NCBI GenBank assembly: GCA_964035575.1
Contig: OZ037876.1
Span: 310,001-374,000, forward strand
Length of the DNA: 64,000 nucleotides
Reading direction: 5' to 3'
Origin: Rhynchopus sp. YZ270_cl-10
Taxonomy: Eukaryota; Euglenozoa; Diplonemea; Diplonemida; Diplonemidae
Both the position numbers and the translations under genes were made by a program. This document shows, piece by piece, positions 1 through 10,399 of the stretch (position 1 is the first letter of the stretch; every line of letters begins with the position of its first letter). The notes under the pieces were generated by a model, which did not search any database, had not been told where the DNA came from, and worked only from the letters and a program-made list of their open reading frames with translations.

Positions 1-3000
1 TCATCCCGCTCCATCGGGTTCAAATCCTTCCCAATAGCAGACGCCAAGATGTCCAACACCCGCAACGCCTGCTTCCTGCACACAAAGTGCAGTGCCGTAG
101 ACCCGTCACTCGCTCTGAACGCACCCACCAAAGAAACAGTGTGCATCAAATTCAACCTGCAAACCCTAGCAATCTTGGAGTGCACTGAAGGATCGCTGGG
201 CATGTTCCTCAGAAGGTACAGAAACAGGCAGTTCTGGTTGGCCGTGACCGCAGGAACGCCGGTCAGCTTGAAGATGGTTTCGAGCACATCGTACGCACCC
301 ACATCGCAGCAGTCGAAGGAGAAGCAGTACGTGCTGCTCAGCGGTATCACGGACGGCATCAGGCGGGATATGATCTTCTCCCCCAGGTGCCGTGTCAGCG
401 CAATGGTGAGGGGGTACTGCCCGTTCCCTGGGATGGTGAGTGGTGGGTCCAGGTCTAGGATCTTGTGTACCTCATCAGGCATTTCAAGCAGCGCAAGCGT
501 CAGCGCCGAGTGCGTGGCACGTTTGGTGACAAGCGTGACGTCAATGCCCTCATGGTCGAGCAACAGACGCACGATCCGTGGAAGGCGGTTCACGATGGCG
601 AGCATGAGAGGGGTGACACCGTCGACGCCAGGGGCATTCACATTCACATGGCAGGACAAAAGGATCCGTACGGTTGTGTAGCAGCCGATGGTGCATGCAA
701 TGTGAAGTGCCTGCATGCCCAGGTCGTTTTGGGTCTTTTCCTGCAGCAAGGTCTGCTGGTTGGTCAGGATGTACTGCGTGAGCGGGACCGGGTCCTTGAC
801 CATGAGTGGGAACAGATTCGTGAGCACCTCGTTGTTTGAGGTAAGGATTTCACCAAGGGGCATCTCCTCCTTGACCTTGGTGAGGAGGAAGGGGGACACG
901 GCATCACGTTTGGAGGCACCTCGGGCACGCCTTTTGCCTTCTGGAGGTTTGGGAAAGTGGCTCTTCATGACTGTGCCGAGGAGGGACTCAACAGCACCAG
1001 CGGCGATGTCCGCTGCATCTTCTTGGGGCATCTTTGGAGCGTTCATTGGTGAAAATGACGACGAACGCGACCGTGACTGAGGCACTACTGGACAATTTGG
1101 CAGACGTCTGTCGTCACCACGCAGAACCAGGTCGCACATCGGAGGGAAGCTGTAGTTCAGCAACTGTGCAGGGCTACACTTTGGGTTCCCTGCTGCGTGC
1201 AGGACCTTCTCAAAGAGACTCACGACGCTGTCGTTGTCTGTACAGCTTGGGTTCACCGCCAACGAACGCAGCGTCCAGTACGCCTCTGAGGGGCTGCGGA
1301 ACTCAATGTGCCACGACCACTTCATGTGGTCCATCACCTGTTCCTCCGTACCCAGGGGTATTGCGTACCCTACCTCGCCGCTGAGCACGACAGCTGCAGA
1401 GAGGACCACTAGCAGCTCTGGCGGGACGTGCTCCTCTTGGTGGCTCATGGAGCGGCGCTGTCGGAACGTCACGTCCAGTCGCGAGGCAGCTGCAATGAAG
1501 TAGTGGATCTCACTGCTGCAGGTGATGTCGCTGTGCACAATGGGTTCCAGGAAAAGGTCGCCCGTATCCGTCTCCATCTTGAACACAGCCAAACGCTGGT
1601 ACTCACTCCGCACAATGCGGAAAGACTTCTCACGAACAGACTTCTTCGCCTTCTTCGAACGCTGCTCAGAGAGTGCCCTCACAAGCTTCGTATTGCCGGG
1701 ACACCCCAGCTGCTGCAGCAGGTCGTATACTCGCTGCATCTCTTGGTGCAGAGAGAAGTCGACGAGAGTGTGGTTCCCAACCTTCTCCTTCAGGTTCAGC
1801 TGTGAATGTGCGGACTCAAGGATCGCGAGCGCGGCGTCCTCCTTTTGGCCGTACATTGCTAGCAAGAGGGGTGATTTGTTTTCTTTGTTTTTGAGTGCCG
1901 CGTCTGCACCGAGGTCGAGCAGGCTTTCGACAACAGAAGTGAACCCTGCTGCGGCAGCCCTGCTCAATGCGCTCCACCCCTTCCCGTCGACGCTGTTGAC
2001 GTTGATCGGTGCAGAGCAGAGACGCTCTGCAATGTCGATGTGTTCGTTCATGAGTGCCGCCATCAGAGAGTTCGTCCCCGCCTTGTTGGATGACAGCGAT
2101 GCCAGCGAGAAGCGCTGCAGAATGGAGTTCACCAACGGCAGCATCCCATACGACGACGCAAGCAGCAGCGGTGTGTCGCCACGCCGGTCCTTCACATCAA
2201 GCGACACGTCGTCCGTCTCCTCCAGCAGCTTCAGGGCAATGCGCTCCTCCTTGTTCTTGATGGCAATAGACAGCGGTACATCCCCATCCAGCGACCTGAT
2301 CGACGGATTCGCCCCATTCTGCAGCAACGTGATCACAACAGTATACATGCCACGCTTGGCCGCATGATGCAGGGCAGAGAAGCGCCCCTTCGACCCGTCT
2401 TTCTGGTTGAGGCATTCTGGTGTACAGGTTCTGCTCTTTAACACCTCCAAGCAGACGGCCTCATGCACGTCTGAACACATGCAGCAAAATGTGAGCGCAG
2501 AATTGCCGCGTAGGTTCACAACAGAGCAGTCCGCATCGAGGGCAACAAGGTTCGGGATGATCTCAAACATGCCGCACTTCAGCGCCGAGAGGATCAATGA
2601 GTCCTTCGTGAAGGGCACGCAGTAGTCAATCGCCTTCTTAATGAGCGCGTCTGGAAGACGCTTGATCGCCCCCAGCACCACAAGAATTGTCGCGAGCGAC
2701 CCACCTATGACCGCACCGGCCAGCACTGAGAGCCCCGACGACGAGACACCTGTCACATCCGCACCACGCTCGATGAGTATCTTAACAACACGCACATGCC
2801 CCATGCTTGCTGCAAGCACCAACGGAAGCATGCCCAGGGAGTCCTTCCCCTCCAGCACCAGGTTCTTCCCTTCTGCTATGATTTCCGCCGGGAAACGGCA
2901 CCCCATGTAGAGAAGGAAGTGCAGTGGGGGCATGGCGGTGACTTGGCTGGTCTTGTTGAAGGCGAGGTACTCTGGGGGGCAGTCCTTGAAGACGACGATG

Positions 3001-4610
3001 TGCTTTTCGAGCGCCTTTGGGATGGCTGCAGACTGGTGCACGGTCTTCGAGTACTTCACGAAGAGGTGCGCCCCAGTCTCGAGCAGTGTGTCCTGCACGG
3101 GATGTTTGCTGAGACGGGGGCGGTCTGTGATGGCTACCAGCTGCCGGCCCTCAAACTTCCTAAGCACCGCAGTACGCAACGGTGTCAACGCGACAACAGG
3201 GAACAGCGGCTCCACATTCGGCATCTCTATGAAGACGACACCCCAGAACACATTCTCGACGTACAGCTCAATCACACGCAACGGCATGTCCAGGATGCAG
3301 CACACCTGCAGCACCCTCGACTTATGCATCTTGCACACCGTCCGCAACGTCGGGGTGGCCATCTCGCTTGCAACCCCCGCATGCCAACGCACTGCACGGA
3401 GGTGCACTTCATCACCCAACTGCACAGGCTTGAGGGTGATTCCCCATGATTTACCGGGCTCATCCTTACCGGGTATCGCATCTTCGTCACAGTCTTCTAG
3501 CCTCCACCCAAAAAAGCAGGTCCCCTGCCCTTCCACCTCGGTAGGCTCTAAGGCGTATAGGTAGTTTACTTCGACTTCAAAACTGTTTCTTCCGTTGAAC
3601 GTTGCACGATCGAGGTTGTAGCTTGCGTGGTAGTCATCCCCGGCTTTGCCTTTAGGAATACCGAGACGGACGGAGTGCTCTGTCGCGAGGTCGGTAGGGA
3701 ACCCAAGGCGGCGGCGTCTTCCCGCTTCGTCCTCTCTATTCGGTGTGATGAAGAAGAGAAGCCGTCGTGTTTCGTATTGTGTGTAGTGTGTGGATGTGGC
3801 AAGGGGTGACTCGGCAAAGGAAGCGCTAGATTTGTTGACAGAGGTGTTAGAGAGGGGGGTCCGTGGCGGTACCATGCCCTGGTCTGCAAGGAGGTGTATT
3901 GTAGTAGGGCTTATGGCTTCGTCCGCAGCGCGTTCCGCTTCTTCTGCAGCCTCCTGACGCTTTTGATGTACTGACACCAAAAATGCCATCAAAAAATACC
4001 CCCGTAAATCCACCTTATGCTTCAAACACCTCCAAATCAGTCGTAAACAAAGCGACTTTGCGACAGACATCATCAAATGTGGGTCCAATTTTATTCTTCG
4101 TGTGTCAAGGCATAGAACGCAGTGGTCGTACAATCCTTGCGTCATATAAGAGAAAAAGGCCTCCGTCATGTCAGGGAGCACCACGCTGTTGACGTTCCGG
4201 ATGATTTCAAATTTGAGGTCCGGGGAGATCAGACTGCTTTTGAGAAGCGAGTTGATGGTGGATGCGTCTTTGAAGGTGTTACTATATAGGAGGGGACGGA
4301 GGGAGACGTGGGTGTTGCAGATGGGAATGACCATTTTCGCGACAGCATCGTTGTTTGCACCTGCACGGGTTTGCGCGAGAAGGTGTAAATCACTGTCCTG
4401 CACGAAGCACTTCCGCTCCAGCTCATCCTTGTACTTCTGTAGCTTCGCACGGTCATCATCAATGCGCGTCAAATACTTTGCCAACACAGGGTCCCTCCGA
4501 TACGCATGACCTCTCACAGTATTGTGATACTCCAGCATCAACGCCAGCTTCTCCTCCCTCTCCGAAACGATCTTACTCTGCCGAACATACTCTTCACGTT
4601 CATCATCCAT
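1..4610 (-). CDS. SPRY-ankyrin repeat protein, C-terminus cut by window edge
   Basis: A single open frame runs from ATG at 4610 off the left edge, at least 1,536 residues without an intron. Residues about 330-470 form a SPRY-like domain, visible as a beta-rich stretch with a GKSWGITL core and an ELYVENVFWGVVF strand pair. Two ankyrin blocks follow, about 560-970 (for example SALHHAAKRGMYTVVITLL) and about 1297 to the edge (QALHIACTIGCYTTVRILL). The N-terminus is charged and helical. SPRY and ankyrin domains are protein-binding scaffolds, so an adaptor role is inferred and no enzyme is seen. A CTACAG acceptor ends at 4649, 39 bases before the ATG, which supports this start. The long plus-strand frames opposite are shadows. 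Confidence 0.88.
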   Translation of the reverse strand, partial: MDDEREEYVRQSKIVSEREEKLALMLEYHNTVRGHAYRRDPVLAKYLTRIDDDRAKLQKYKDELERKCFVQDSDLHLLAQTRAGANNDAVAKMVIPICNTHVSLRPLLYSNTFKDASTINSLLKSSLISPDLKFEIIRNVNSVVLPDMTEAFFSYMTQGLYDHCVLCLDTRRIKLDPHLMMSVAKSLCLRLIWRCLKHKVDLRGYFLMAFLVSVHQKRQEAAEEAERAADEAISPTTIHLLADQGMVPPRTPLSNTSVNKSSASFAESPLATSTHYTQYETRRLLFFITPNREDEAGRRRRLGFPTDLATEHSVRLGIPKGKAGDDYHASYNLDRATFNGRNSFEVEVNYLYALEPTEVEGQGTCFFGWRLEDCDEDAIPGKDEPGKSWGITLKPVQLGDEVHLRAVRWHAGVASEMATPTLRTVCKMHKSRVLQVCCILDMPLRVIELYVENVFWGVVFIEMPNVEPLFPVVALTPLRTAVLRKFEGRQLVAITDRPRLSKHPVQDTLLETGAHLFVKYSKTVHQSAAIPKALEKHIVVFKDCPPEYLAFNKTSQVTAMPPLHFLLYMGCRFPAEIIAEGKNLVLEGKDSLGMLPLVLAASMGHVRVVKILIERGADVTGVSSSGLSVLAGAVIGGSLATILVVLGAIKRLPDALIKKAIDYCVPFTKDSLILSALKCGMFEIIPNLVALDADCSVVNLRGNSALTFCCMCSDVHEAVCLEVLKSRTCTPECLNQKDGSKGRFSALHHAAKRGMYTVVITLLQNGANPSIRSLDGDVPLSIAIKNKEERIALKLLEETDDVSLDVKDRRGDTPLLLASSYGMLPLVNSILQRFSLASLSSNKAGTNSLMAALMNEHIDIAERLCSAPINVNSVDGKGWSALSRAAAAGFTSVVESLLDLGADAALKNKENKSPLLLAMYGQKEDAALAILESAHSQLNLKEKVGNHTLVDFSLHQEMQRVYDLLQQLGCPGNTKLVRALSEQRSKKAKKSVREKSFRIVRSEYQRLAVFKMETDTGDLFLEPIVHSDITCSSEIHYFIAAASRLDVTFRQRRSMSHQEEHVPPELLVVLSAAVVLSGEVGYAIPLGTEEQVMDHMKWSWHIEFRSPSEAYWTLRSLAVNPSCTDNDSVVSLFEKVLHAAGNPKCSPAQLLNYSFPPMCDLVLRGDDRRLPNCPVVPQSRSRSSSFSPMNAPKMPQEDAADIAAGAVESLLGTVMKSHFPKPPEGKRRARGASKRDAVSPFLLTKVKEEMPLGEILTSNNEVLTNLFPLMVKDPVPLTQYILTNQQTLLQEKTQNDLGMQALHIACTIGCYTTVRILLSCHVNVNAPGVDGVTPLMLAIVNRLPRIVRLLLDHEGIDVTLVTKRATHSALTLALLEMPDEVHKILDLDPPLTIPGNGQYPLTIALTRHLGEKIISRLMPSVIPLSSTYCFSFDCCDVGAYDVLETIFKLTGVPAVTANQNCLFLYLLRNMPSDPSVHSKIARVCRLNLMHTVSLVGAFRASDGSTALHFVCRKQALRVLDILASAIGKDLNPMERD

Positions 4611-4678
4611 TATATGTTTTTTTTTTTGTCAAAGATTCATTCTTAGTTCTGTAGGGCGTTTTTTTGTGGATTAACAGA

Positions 4679-4699
4679 GAGAGAGAGAGAGAGAGAGAA
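4679..4699. repeat. GA dinucleotide microsatellite
   Basis: About ten GA repeats in the 221-base gap between the SPRY-ankyrin gene and its upstream neighbour. The gap otherwise holds T-runs and no gene. Confidence 0.85.
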
Positions 4700-4831
4700 T
4701 GGGAAAGAAGAGAAACTCACTTTTTTTTTTTGCATTGTCCACCCCTCCCTGTATCTGAGTACACAGAGAGGATTTTGTCGTTTTGCGCCAAAAAAAATTG
4801 TTTTTGCTGCCTCCAATGGACCATATTCCAA

Positions 4832-5920
4832 TTAAAGCAAAAGCGCGCCACGTTCAAAGTCACTGCTTCGTATGGTTTTGACATTCTTTATCAGGAGACC
4901 GCGTTTTATCCCAAGCGCAGTTCGTGTGGTGCAGAGTTGTTCTTCGCGTTGGCGGGAGGCTTGCATTTCATCTGCTTTTCGCTTTCGTTCGAGGCGGATG
5001 CGCTCTGCTTCAGCTTGGGAGGAACGTTCTGCTTCGGCTTCGATTTTGAGTTGATGCGTTGCGTATACATATGTCCAGATGGGATGTGCCTTGTTACGTG
5101 GTGCTTCTGTGTCGTCCAGCAAAGGTATGATAATATCCTTTGCACCACGTGCCATGTCTTCCACATCTTCAAACCTATAAGCCTCACTGCACGAATCAAG
5201 CAGCATCTCCTCCGCAACCTGCGCACGCCACAGTACAGCCTTCACCTGATGCTTCAAATAATCCTCCAAATGATCTGCAGCGTAAGGCAATGTCGTCTCC
5301 TCCTCCGTCGTCGTCTTCTGTGCATCCACCGCAGCGACCTGGCGTAAAGGTTGCACCACCGCTTCTTCAATAACAAAACAATCTTCATCAAATTTTGAAA
5401 TTTTTTGAAGCGTAGGTGTCGCAGCCCCACCGCACCACCCTTCTGCAACAGAGAATAAAAGGTTGAGTCCAATGAGCTTATCGAGCGTAGGGTTGGAAGG
5501 GCGTTCCCAAGAGGTGCGTGGGGAGGCTTCGGTGAGCCAACGTTGTGCCGCTGAGAGGGAGGCGGCGGAAAGTGTTTTGAGGGTAAAGGTGGCGAGGCCG
5601 GTGCGCATAGCGTGTATGGCGTCCTTACGCACATCAAGCTGGTGTGTCGCAGCCACGCTATGCAACGCACCCTGCACGACTTCATCGTCTATCAGCCCCC
5701 TCGTCTCAGTGTCACTCAAATCACGCTCCTTCGTAGCACCACCCAAAAGCACCTGAGGTTGGTTCTGCAGACGTTTGCTATCTCTCTCCCGCATAATTTG
5801 CAACGTCTCCGACACCCGTGCAGGATCCTTTACATAAGCGTGCTTGGCCTCTGGGCTAAGGTCGTTCCAAGTAGCGATGGTACGGACCACATCAGCAACA
5901 GAGACAACACCATGCATCAT
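4832..5920 (-). CDS. conserved-looking hypothetical protein, 362 aa
   Basis: Uninterrupted 362-residue frame beginning MMHGVVSVADVVRTIATW. It is mostly helical by composition. A charged coiled-coil stretch rich in Glu, Arg and Lys lies at about 290-330 (EAEAERSSQAEAERIRLERK) and the C-terminus is basic. No signal peptide, membrane helix or catalytic motif is visible and I do not recognise the family. Unlike its neighbours, no clean pyrimidine-AG acceptor is seen close to the ATG; the 5' flank is pyrimidine-rich (TTTGCTTTATCTCCCACC). The coding-like composition and the minus-strand array support a real gene. Confidence 0.75.
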   Translation of the reverse strand: MMHGVVSVADVVRTIATWNDLSPEAKHAYVKDPARVSETLQIMRERDSKRLQNQPQVLLGGATKERDLSDTETRGLIDDEVVQGALHSVAATHQLDVRKDAIHAMRTGLATFTLKTLSAASLSAAQRWLTEASPRTSWERPSNPTLDKLIGLNLLFSVAEGWCGGAATPTLQKISKFDEDCFVIEEAVVQPLRQVAAVDAQKTTTEEETTLPYAADHLEDYLKHQVKAVLWRAQVAEEMLLDSCSEAYRFEDVEDMARGAKDIIIPLLDDTEAPRNKAHPIWTYVYATHQLKIEAEAERSSQAEAERIRLERKRKADEMQASRQREEQLCTTRTALGIKRGLLIKNVKTIRSSDFERGALLL

Positions 5921-6443
5921 GGTGGGAGATAAAGCAAAAAATGTGTTTTGTTTAAGGGAGAGGTGGGGTGTTATGTCATGAGAGAAATACCTCGGTTTTC
6001 TGAAGGGGGGGATGTGGTTGATGCAAAAGAAAAAAAATGTTTATAAGATGGTCTCTCACCTAACACAACTACATCGGTTTCAATACTATACCATACCACC
6101 CTGGGGTTGCGACCCTACAGGGGTTGAAAGAAGGTTGTGGGAAAAGCGGGTTTGGAAAATGGGAGGTGAATATCCGATTTTGTTTGAGAACATAAAATGT
6201 TCGCTTTTGTTTTGTTTTGTTTTTTGCCACATAGGAATTACCGCCATAAAATAAGGTTACCTTTTTTAATTCAGACAAATTCGGAGAAATGTAACATTTT
6301 TTTTATGAGGGCAACCATTTTATTTTTTTCCATTTTAAAACTCTATTGTGGTATTCGTCATCAGACGGTGTTCCTTTTTTTTTCTTCAAAAAAAAACTTT
6401 TTTCAAAAACGCCCCCCAAAATAAAAATACCAACCAAACCACC
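5921..6443. other. intergenic, fragment of the 37-kb foldback element
   Basis: No gene is seen. Positions 6031-6060 carry a degenerate copy of the short hairpin repeat (TTTATAAGATGG). Positions 6071-6141 match the right end of the inverted-repeat element at 37158-37770 (TTTCAATACTATACC, then a CCCTACAGGGG segment and a GAAGG tail). The rest is A/T-rich. Confidence 0.6.
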
Positions 6444-7133
6444 TCAAAACAGCGCAGCTGCCAAGAGACCTGCCGCTATCGCATTGGTCTGCTTCGCCTC
6501 ATCCCACGCCTGCGCGAGGTCTTGGTCTCCTGTTGCCACAGCATAGAAGGGGATGAGTGAGGTGGTTGTTTTGACTTCTTCGGACATCGTCCCTCCGATG
6601 CCACGGGAGTAACGTGAGTCAATGTGTGCCCCCATGATCAATGCACATGGTGTAAAGCCTAATGCAACTGCCCTGGTCACCGGACACACCGAGCCAATCG
6701 CCGTCCCCATCCCAAACACAGCGCAACCCCAAAGCTGTGGGTGGCGCGTAATACGTTTAAACCCGTACACCTCCTTGCCCTCAGCATTCTTGGACCATTG
6801 AAGGTCCATAGGGCAAAACGCCTTCATCCCTGCTCCCGATCCGGTGTTGAAGTTTCTCAAAGGGGGCAGGCTCTGTGCGACAGCAGCCGCACCCAGCATT
6901 CTCATTCCGACGCCAAGGTACTTCAGGGGGAGCCTAGCAGGTCTCCACTTTGCGTGCTTGTAGTATCCCAGGAAGACAGAACCCATGGACAGCGTGCTCA
7001 GCGTGCTGTACCCAGCCATGTACCCATCCTCCCCGAACGCATCGATAATCGCAGTGCGGTTTTCCGAAAGAATTATGTTCTCTGCGAAGAACGCGGTCCA
7101 CCCTCCGACAACCCATTTCACCCCAGGGTGCAT
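6444..7133 (-). CDS. NnrU-like multi-pass membrane protein
   Basis: 229 residues with several hydrophobic helices (about 44-58, 72-90, 134-150 and near the C-terminus). The segment FKRITRHPQLWG at about 125-136 matches the R-x-x-RHP-x-x-x-G signature of the NnrU / isoprenylcysteine methyltransferase-like membrane superfamily, which includes plastid Z-ISO. Known members act in membranes, some binding haem. The substrate here is unknown, and assignment to NnrU rather than a methyltransferase rests on this one motif. A TACCCTACAG acceptor ends at 7149, 16 bases before the ATG, and fixes the start. Confidence 0.7.
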   Translation of the reverse strand: MHPGVKWVVGGWTAFFAENIILSENRTAIIDAFGEDGYMAGYSTLSTLSMGSVFLGYYKHAKWRPARLPLKYLGVGMRMLGAAAVAQSLPPLRNFNTGSGAGMKAFCPMDLQWSKNAEGKEVYGFKRITRHPQLWGCAVFGMGTAIGSVCPVTRAVALGFTPCALIMGAHIDSRYSRGIGGTMSEEVKTTTSLIPFYAVATGDQDLAQAWDEAKQTNAIAAGLLAAALF

Positions 7134-7295
7134 ATTTATGTCTTATCTCTGTAGGGTAGGGTACATTTTTGGGGGAATTTGGAGGAATGTCAAAAAAAGA
7201 TTTTTTCTTTTTCGTTCTCTATAATTTCGGTACAAGAAATACAACTATATATGGGTATGACACAAAAAGAAAAGGTCAGTTTGTTTGAACGTAGG

Positions 7296-9326
7296 CTAGC
7301 CAGGAGTTTGTTTCGTGGCTGGGGATATCGAGGCAAGGAGGGTGGACTGTGGCGAGACGGTATAGGAGCGGAGAACGCGGTTGGCTTCTGCATCTGAGAG
7401 GGTGTGGAGACGGAGGGGGTGGCAGGGGCTGTCGGGTGGGGAGAAGGCTAGGAGCGCAGTGTGGCGTTTGTTCTCGTTGGTCGTATGGCGTTCCTCCATC
7501 TTGCGCCAGCGTGCAAAGATGGACTTCTTATCCTCAATGTACATATCGCGTTCCGCACGCAGCTGGCCAATCTTATCATTCAGCTGCTGCATCCGTTCTG
7601 CCTTGCATTCCAACGCACTCTCCGCCTCTTTCAGCTGCGCTGCGCTTTCTTCAAAACGTTGCCGTTCTGATGCAAGACTTTGCAACGCATCAAAGTTTTC
7701 TTTCTGTTTGGAGGGAAAATAGAGAGAGAGGGAGGGAGAAGGGAGAAAGGGCTGGGGGGAGGTAAAGGAACGTACCTTCGCCTGGGTGTGCTCCTTGTGG
7801 AGTGTCTTCGTCATCGTGCGGATTTGGGTCATGATCTTTGCGACCTCGCCTTCGCTGCGGTCTGCACCGCGTAAGAGGTGTTCGGTTTCCTGGATAGATT
7901 GGAAATAGGAAGGGAGAAAAAATGGGGAATTTGTTGGGTAACAAAAAATGTGGTGTTTTGTGGCATACAGCTCGGGCCGCGGTTGCTTGGCGCTCTGCAG
8001 ATAGCTTTTCGGATATTTCACTGTTACGGATTTGGGGGATTTTTTTTTTGTGCTTTTTTGTGTGTGAACATACAACTCCTCTGCCTCTCTCGTTTCTGTG
8101 ATGAGTTGACGGTACTCTGCAAGCCGTGCGAGATAGTTTGAGGCGATTTGCTGCAAAGGATAGAAAGGATATAAAGGATATACCGACCCTCCCCCGTGAA
8201 ATTGTCCCCCCCCAAAAACCGGTATTTTGCCCCGACGGACAATTTCAAGGGAGTCGCGGGGACAACCTTTGCTCTCCCTTCTTCACACCAAAACGGCCAC
8301 CCCCCTACAGTACGAGAAATTGTCCCCCCTTTTTGCCGTACGTGATATTGTCCCCCCTCACTTTTTCCCCCAGGGGGGACAATTTCAAGGGGGTCGGAGG
8401 GGGGGACAATTTCACGGGGGAGGGTCGGTAAAGGATAGAAAGGATAGAAAGGATAGAACATGACACAAAAAAAAACATTCAAAAAAACTCCATACCTTAT
8501 TCCGCAGAGGCTTTGAGTCATGCGACCATTTTTCATCCTGTTTGAGTTGATTCAACGTTTTCTCGAGGTGTGTCACAATAATGTTTTTGTCCGACGTGTC
8601 TGTCACCCGCATGAGGAGTGCTTCTTGGTATGTGTTATGTTGAAAGCGCAGTCCAAAGTAGTGCAGCTGCGCACGCTCTAGGTCTCCTGCGATAGGTCGG
8701 AACTCCGCTGCGCTTGGGTTTCGTATGATCTCCGTTGTGCGGGTGAATATCTTTGAGTTCTTCTCCTTCTTCGAGAGATCCGTTTTGCTGTACGAAAGCC
8801 CATTCGGCCCGTACAAAAAATGCCTTGTCTTCCAATTGGCGCCAAAGCTTTTAATCTTCCACTCCCCATTCGCAGCGCGGTCAAACGAAAGCTTTCCATT
8901 CACCCAGCGAGAGAGGATCTCCGTATTGGGGCGGACCGGCTGCAGATGTTCTGTTACGTCGGACCAGAGGATGTCTTTGTCGTGGCTGCCGAGGTGGCGT
9001 ACACACTTCCCGCAGACGCTGTGTGTGTCGTAGTTACCCTTCAGGTCGGGCGCGGCAATGGCAATGTGATAGGTCGTCTGGCCGGCAATCTTTTTCTTCA
9101 GCGGAAGCCACCCTCTCGCAGCAGCCTCATACGCCCCTTCAAAGAGCTCAGGCTCTGGTACACTGGGCTGTGCAGGTTGAGGTGGAGGTGACTGTACAGG
9201 CGATGCAGGCGTTTCCTGCGCAAGTCCTGCTCCCATCCCGTTGACGTTCTGTTCCGTTGCTGCACCAAGTGCATTGTGTACGCCATGTGCAACTTCCTCC
9301 CCTGCACCCCACCCGTCGTCACTCAT
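7296..9326 (-). CDS. PH-like domain plus coiled-coil protein, five exons
   Basis: My exon model on the minus strand is 9326-8496, 8150-8074, 8020-7969, 7889-7776 and 7703-7296, giving 493 residues. All four introns obey GT-AG and keep the frame; the 52-base exon 3 is needed to hold phase. Residues 158-262 look like a PH domain (WKIKSFGANWKTRHF start, LTRAQLHYFGL-like strands and a long final helix). A continuous coiled coil follows to about residue 450, and a Ser/Pro-rich tail ends the protein. Residues 35-60 are Pro-rich. PH domains bind phosphoinositides or proteins, so membrane-proximal scaffolding is inferred. A TATCACAG acceptor ends at 9338, which places the start at 9326 rather than the upstream in-frame ATG near 9656. 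Confidence 0.78.
8181..8430. mobile_element. MITE-like inverted-repeat insertion in intron 1 of the PH-like gene
   Basis: The first and last 32 bases are perfect inverted repeats (left end TACCGACCCTCCCCCGTG, right end its complement), flanked by TA on each side. This fits a TA-target element of Tc1/mariner type. No coding capacity is seen. Internally the motif GGGGACAATTTC and its complement recur about five times. The insertion sits in an AAGGATA microsatellite present on both sides and expands the intron to 345 bases, against 53-79 bases for the other introns of the gene. Confidence 0.82.
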
Positions 9327-9655
9327 GGTGGCGGGTTCTGTGATAGAGAAGTGAGGGAAGAAGAGAATGGGGGGGTGTGGTGGGGGGTGTTGAGAGTTAG
9401 AAAAAAAGGGGGAGGAGAAGTGAGAGAAAGAGGAGTTGAAACTCAGACGCATCTCAGTCGAGCTCATTGCAAAAGGGTTGTGCACAGTATCAGGGGGTAG
9501 GTGGTGTTTTTTGGAGGATGGATATCCAACAAAAAGAGGGCTGAATGTGTGCTGTCTCAAAGAAGAAAGAAGAATTTGTAACACGCTCCTCGAGACTCTT
9601 GCACTTACGTCACCAAAAAAAAGAACGAAGCACATGAACACAAAGATGAATCTCA

Positions 9656-10399
9656 CTAGTCACCTTGCGGATCCAACACCACTGTTATATGTTGCAACCC
9701 TGAGATGGACGAATGCCGGATCACATTTTTTGCTTCCATTCTCGGGAGGGACGGGTACATGTGCACAACGACTGCCTCCTGCAGGACGAGATCCGTTGCA
9801 GGTATAGCGACTGCTGTTGTGGCACCGGACGTGAGGTACGCCTCCCACTGCTGCCGCTGTGGTGCTTGCACTCTGTAGCGATGAAGCATGGTGCAACACC
9901 CGTCCGTATCTACCTGCGCCGTGCGCATCTTTTGCAGTCCCTTCTTCAACACAGCTGCCCTGGTGGCCGCTGTGTACTCCTCAGGGCGCTGCCCACCTAG
10001 AACCGATACTGTCTCAAAAAATTTCCGGTGCACCGCAAAATCCAAAGGCGTTGCCTTCTCAAACACAGTCCGCAGCGCAGCGTCACACCCCTTCGCAGCA
10101 AGAAGCCCTGCTATGCTGGCATGCCCCGAGAAGCACGCATAGTGCAGTGCGTTCCACTTCTCGTCGTCTGTGATGTCCACAGAGGCCCCAGCCTCCAGCA
10201 GTGCGGCGACCACATCAGTGTGGCCAGACCTTGCCGCCGCCATGAGGGCCGTGGTCCCACCATTGAATGCACCACCCGTATCAGAGGACGTCCACCTGCG
10301 GTCTAAGGAGACTGATGCAGAGGATAGAGCCTGGAGTACCCCTGGGAGGTTGCCTGTGTCTGCATGCAGGAGAAGGCTGCCGGTGAGTCTGCCATCCAT
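9656..10399 (-). CDS. small ankyrin repeat protein, 247 aa
   Basis: Intronless. Residues about 45-125 carry ankyrin repeats (TALMAAARSGHTDVVAALLE and NALHYACFSGHASIAGLL). The C-terminal half is unrelated and may be a small globular domain (EAYLTSGATTAVAIPATD, VVHMYPSLPRMEA). Ankyrin repeats mediate protein binding, and no enzymatic motif is seen. A TTTCCCACAG acceptor ends at 10429, 30 bases before the ATG. It lies directly upstream of the PH-like gene in transcription order. Confidence 0.82.
   Translation of the reverse strand: MDGRLTGSLLLHADTGNLPGVLQALSSASVSLDRRWTSSDTGGAFNGGTTALMAAARSGHTDVVAALLEAGASVDITDDEKWNALHYACFSGHASIAGLLAAKGCDAALRTVFEKATPLDFAVHRKFFETVSVLGGQRPEEYTAATRAAVLKKGLQKMRTAQVDTDGCCTMLHRYRVQAPQRQQWEAYLTSGATTAVAIPATDLVLQEAVVVHMYPSLPRMEAKNVIRHSSISGLQHITVVLDPQGD

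Noticed and set aside
49-3564. Long plus-strand ORFs across the left 3.5 kb
   Set aside because: They are shadows of the continuous minus-strand SPRY-ankyrin frame, whose ankyrin motifs are unmistakable.
9327-9656. N-terminal extension of the PH-like protein to an ATG at 9656
   Set aside because: The extension is low-complexity and contains the TATCACAG acceptor just before the preferred ATG.
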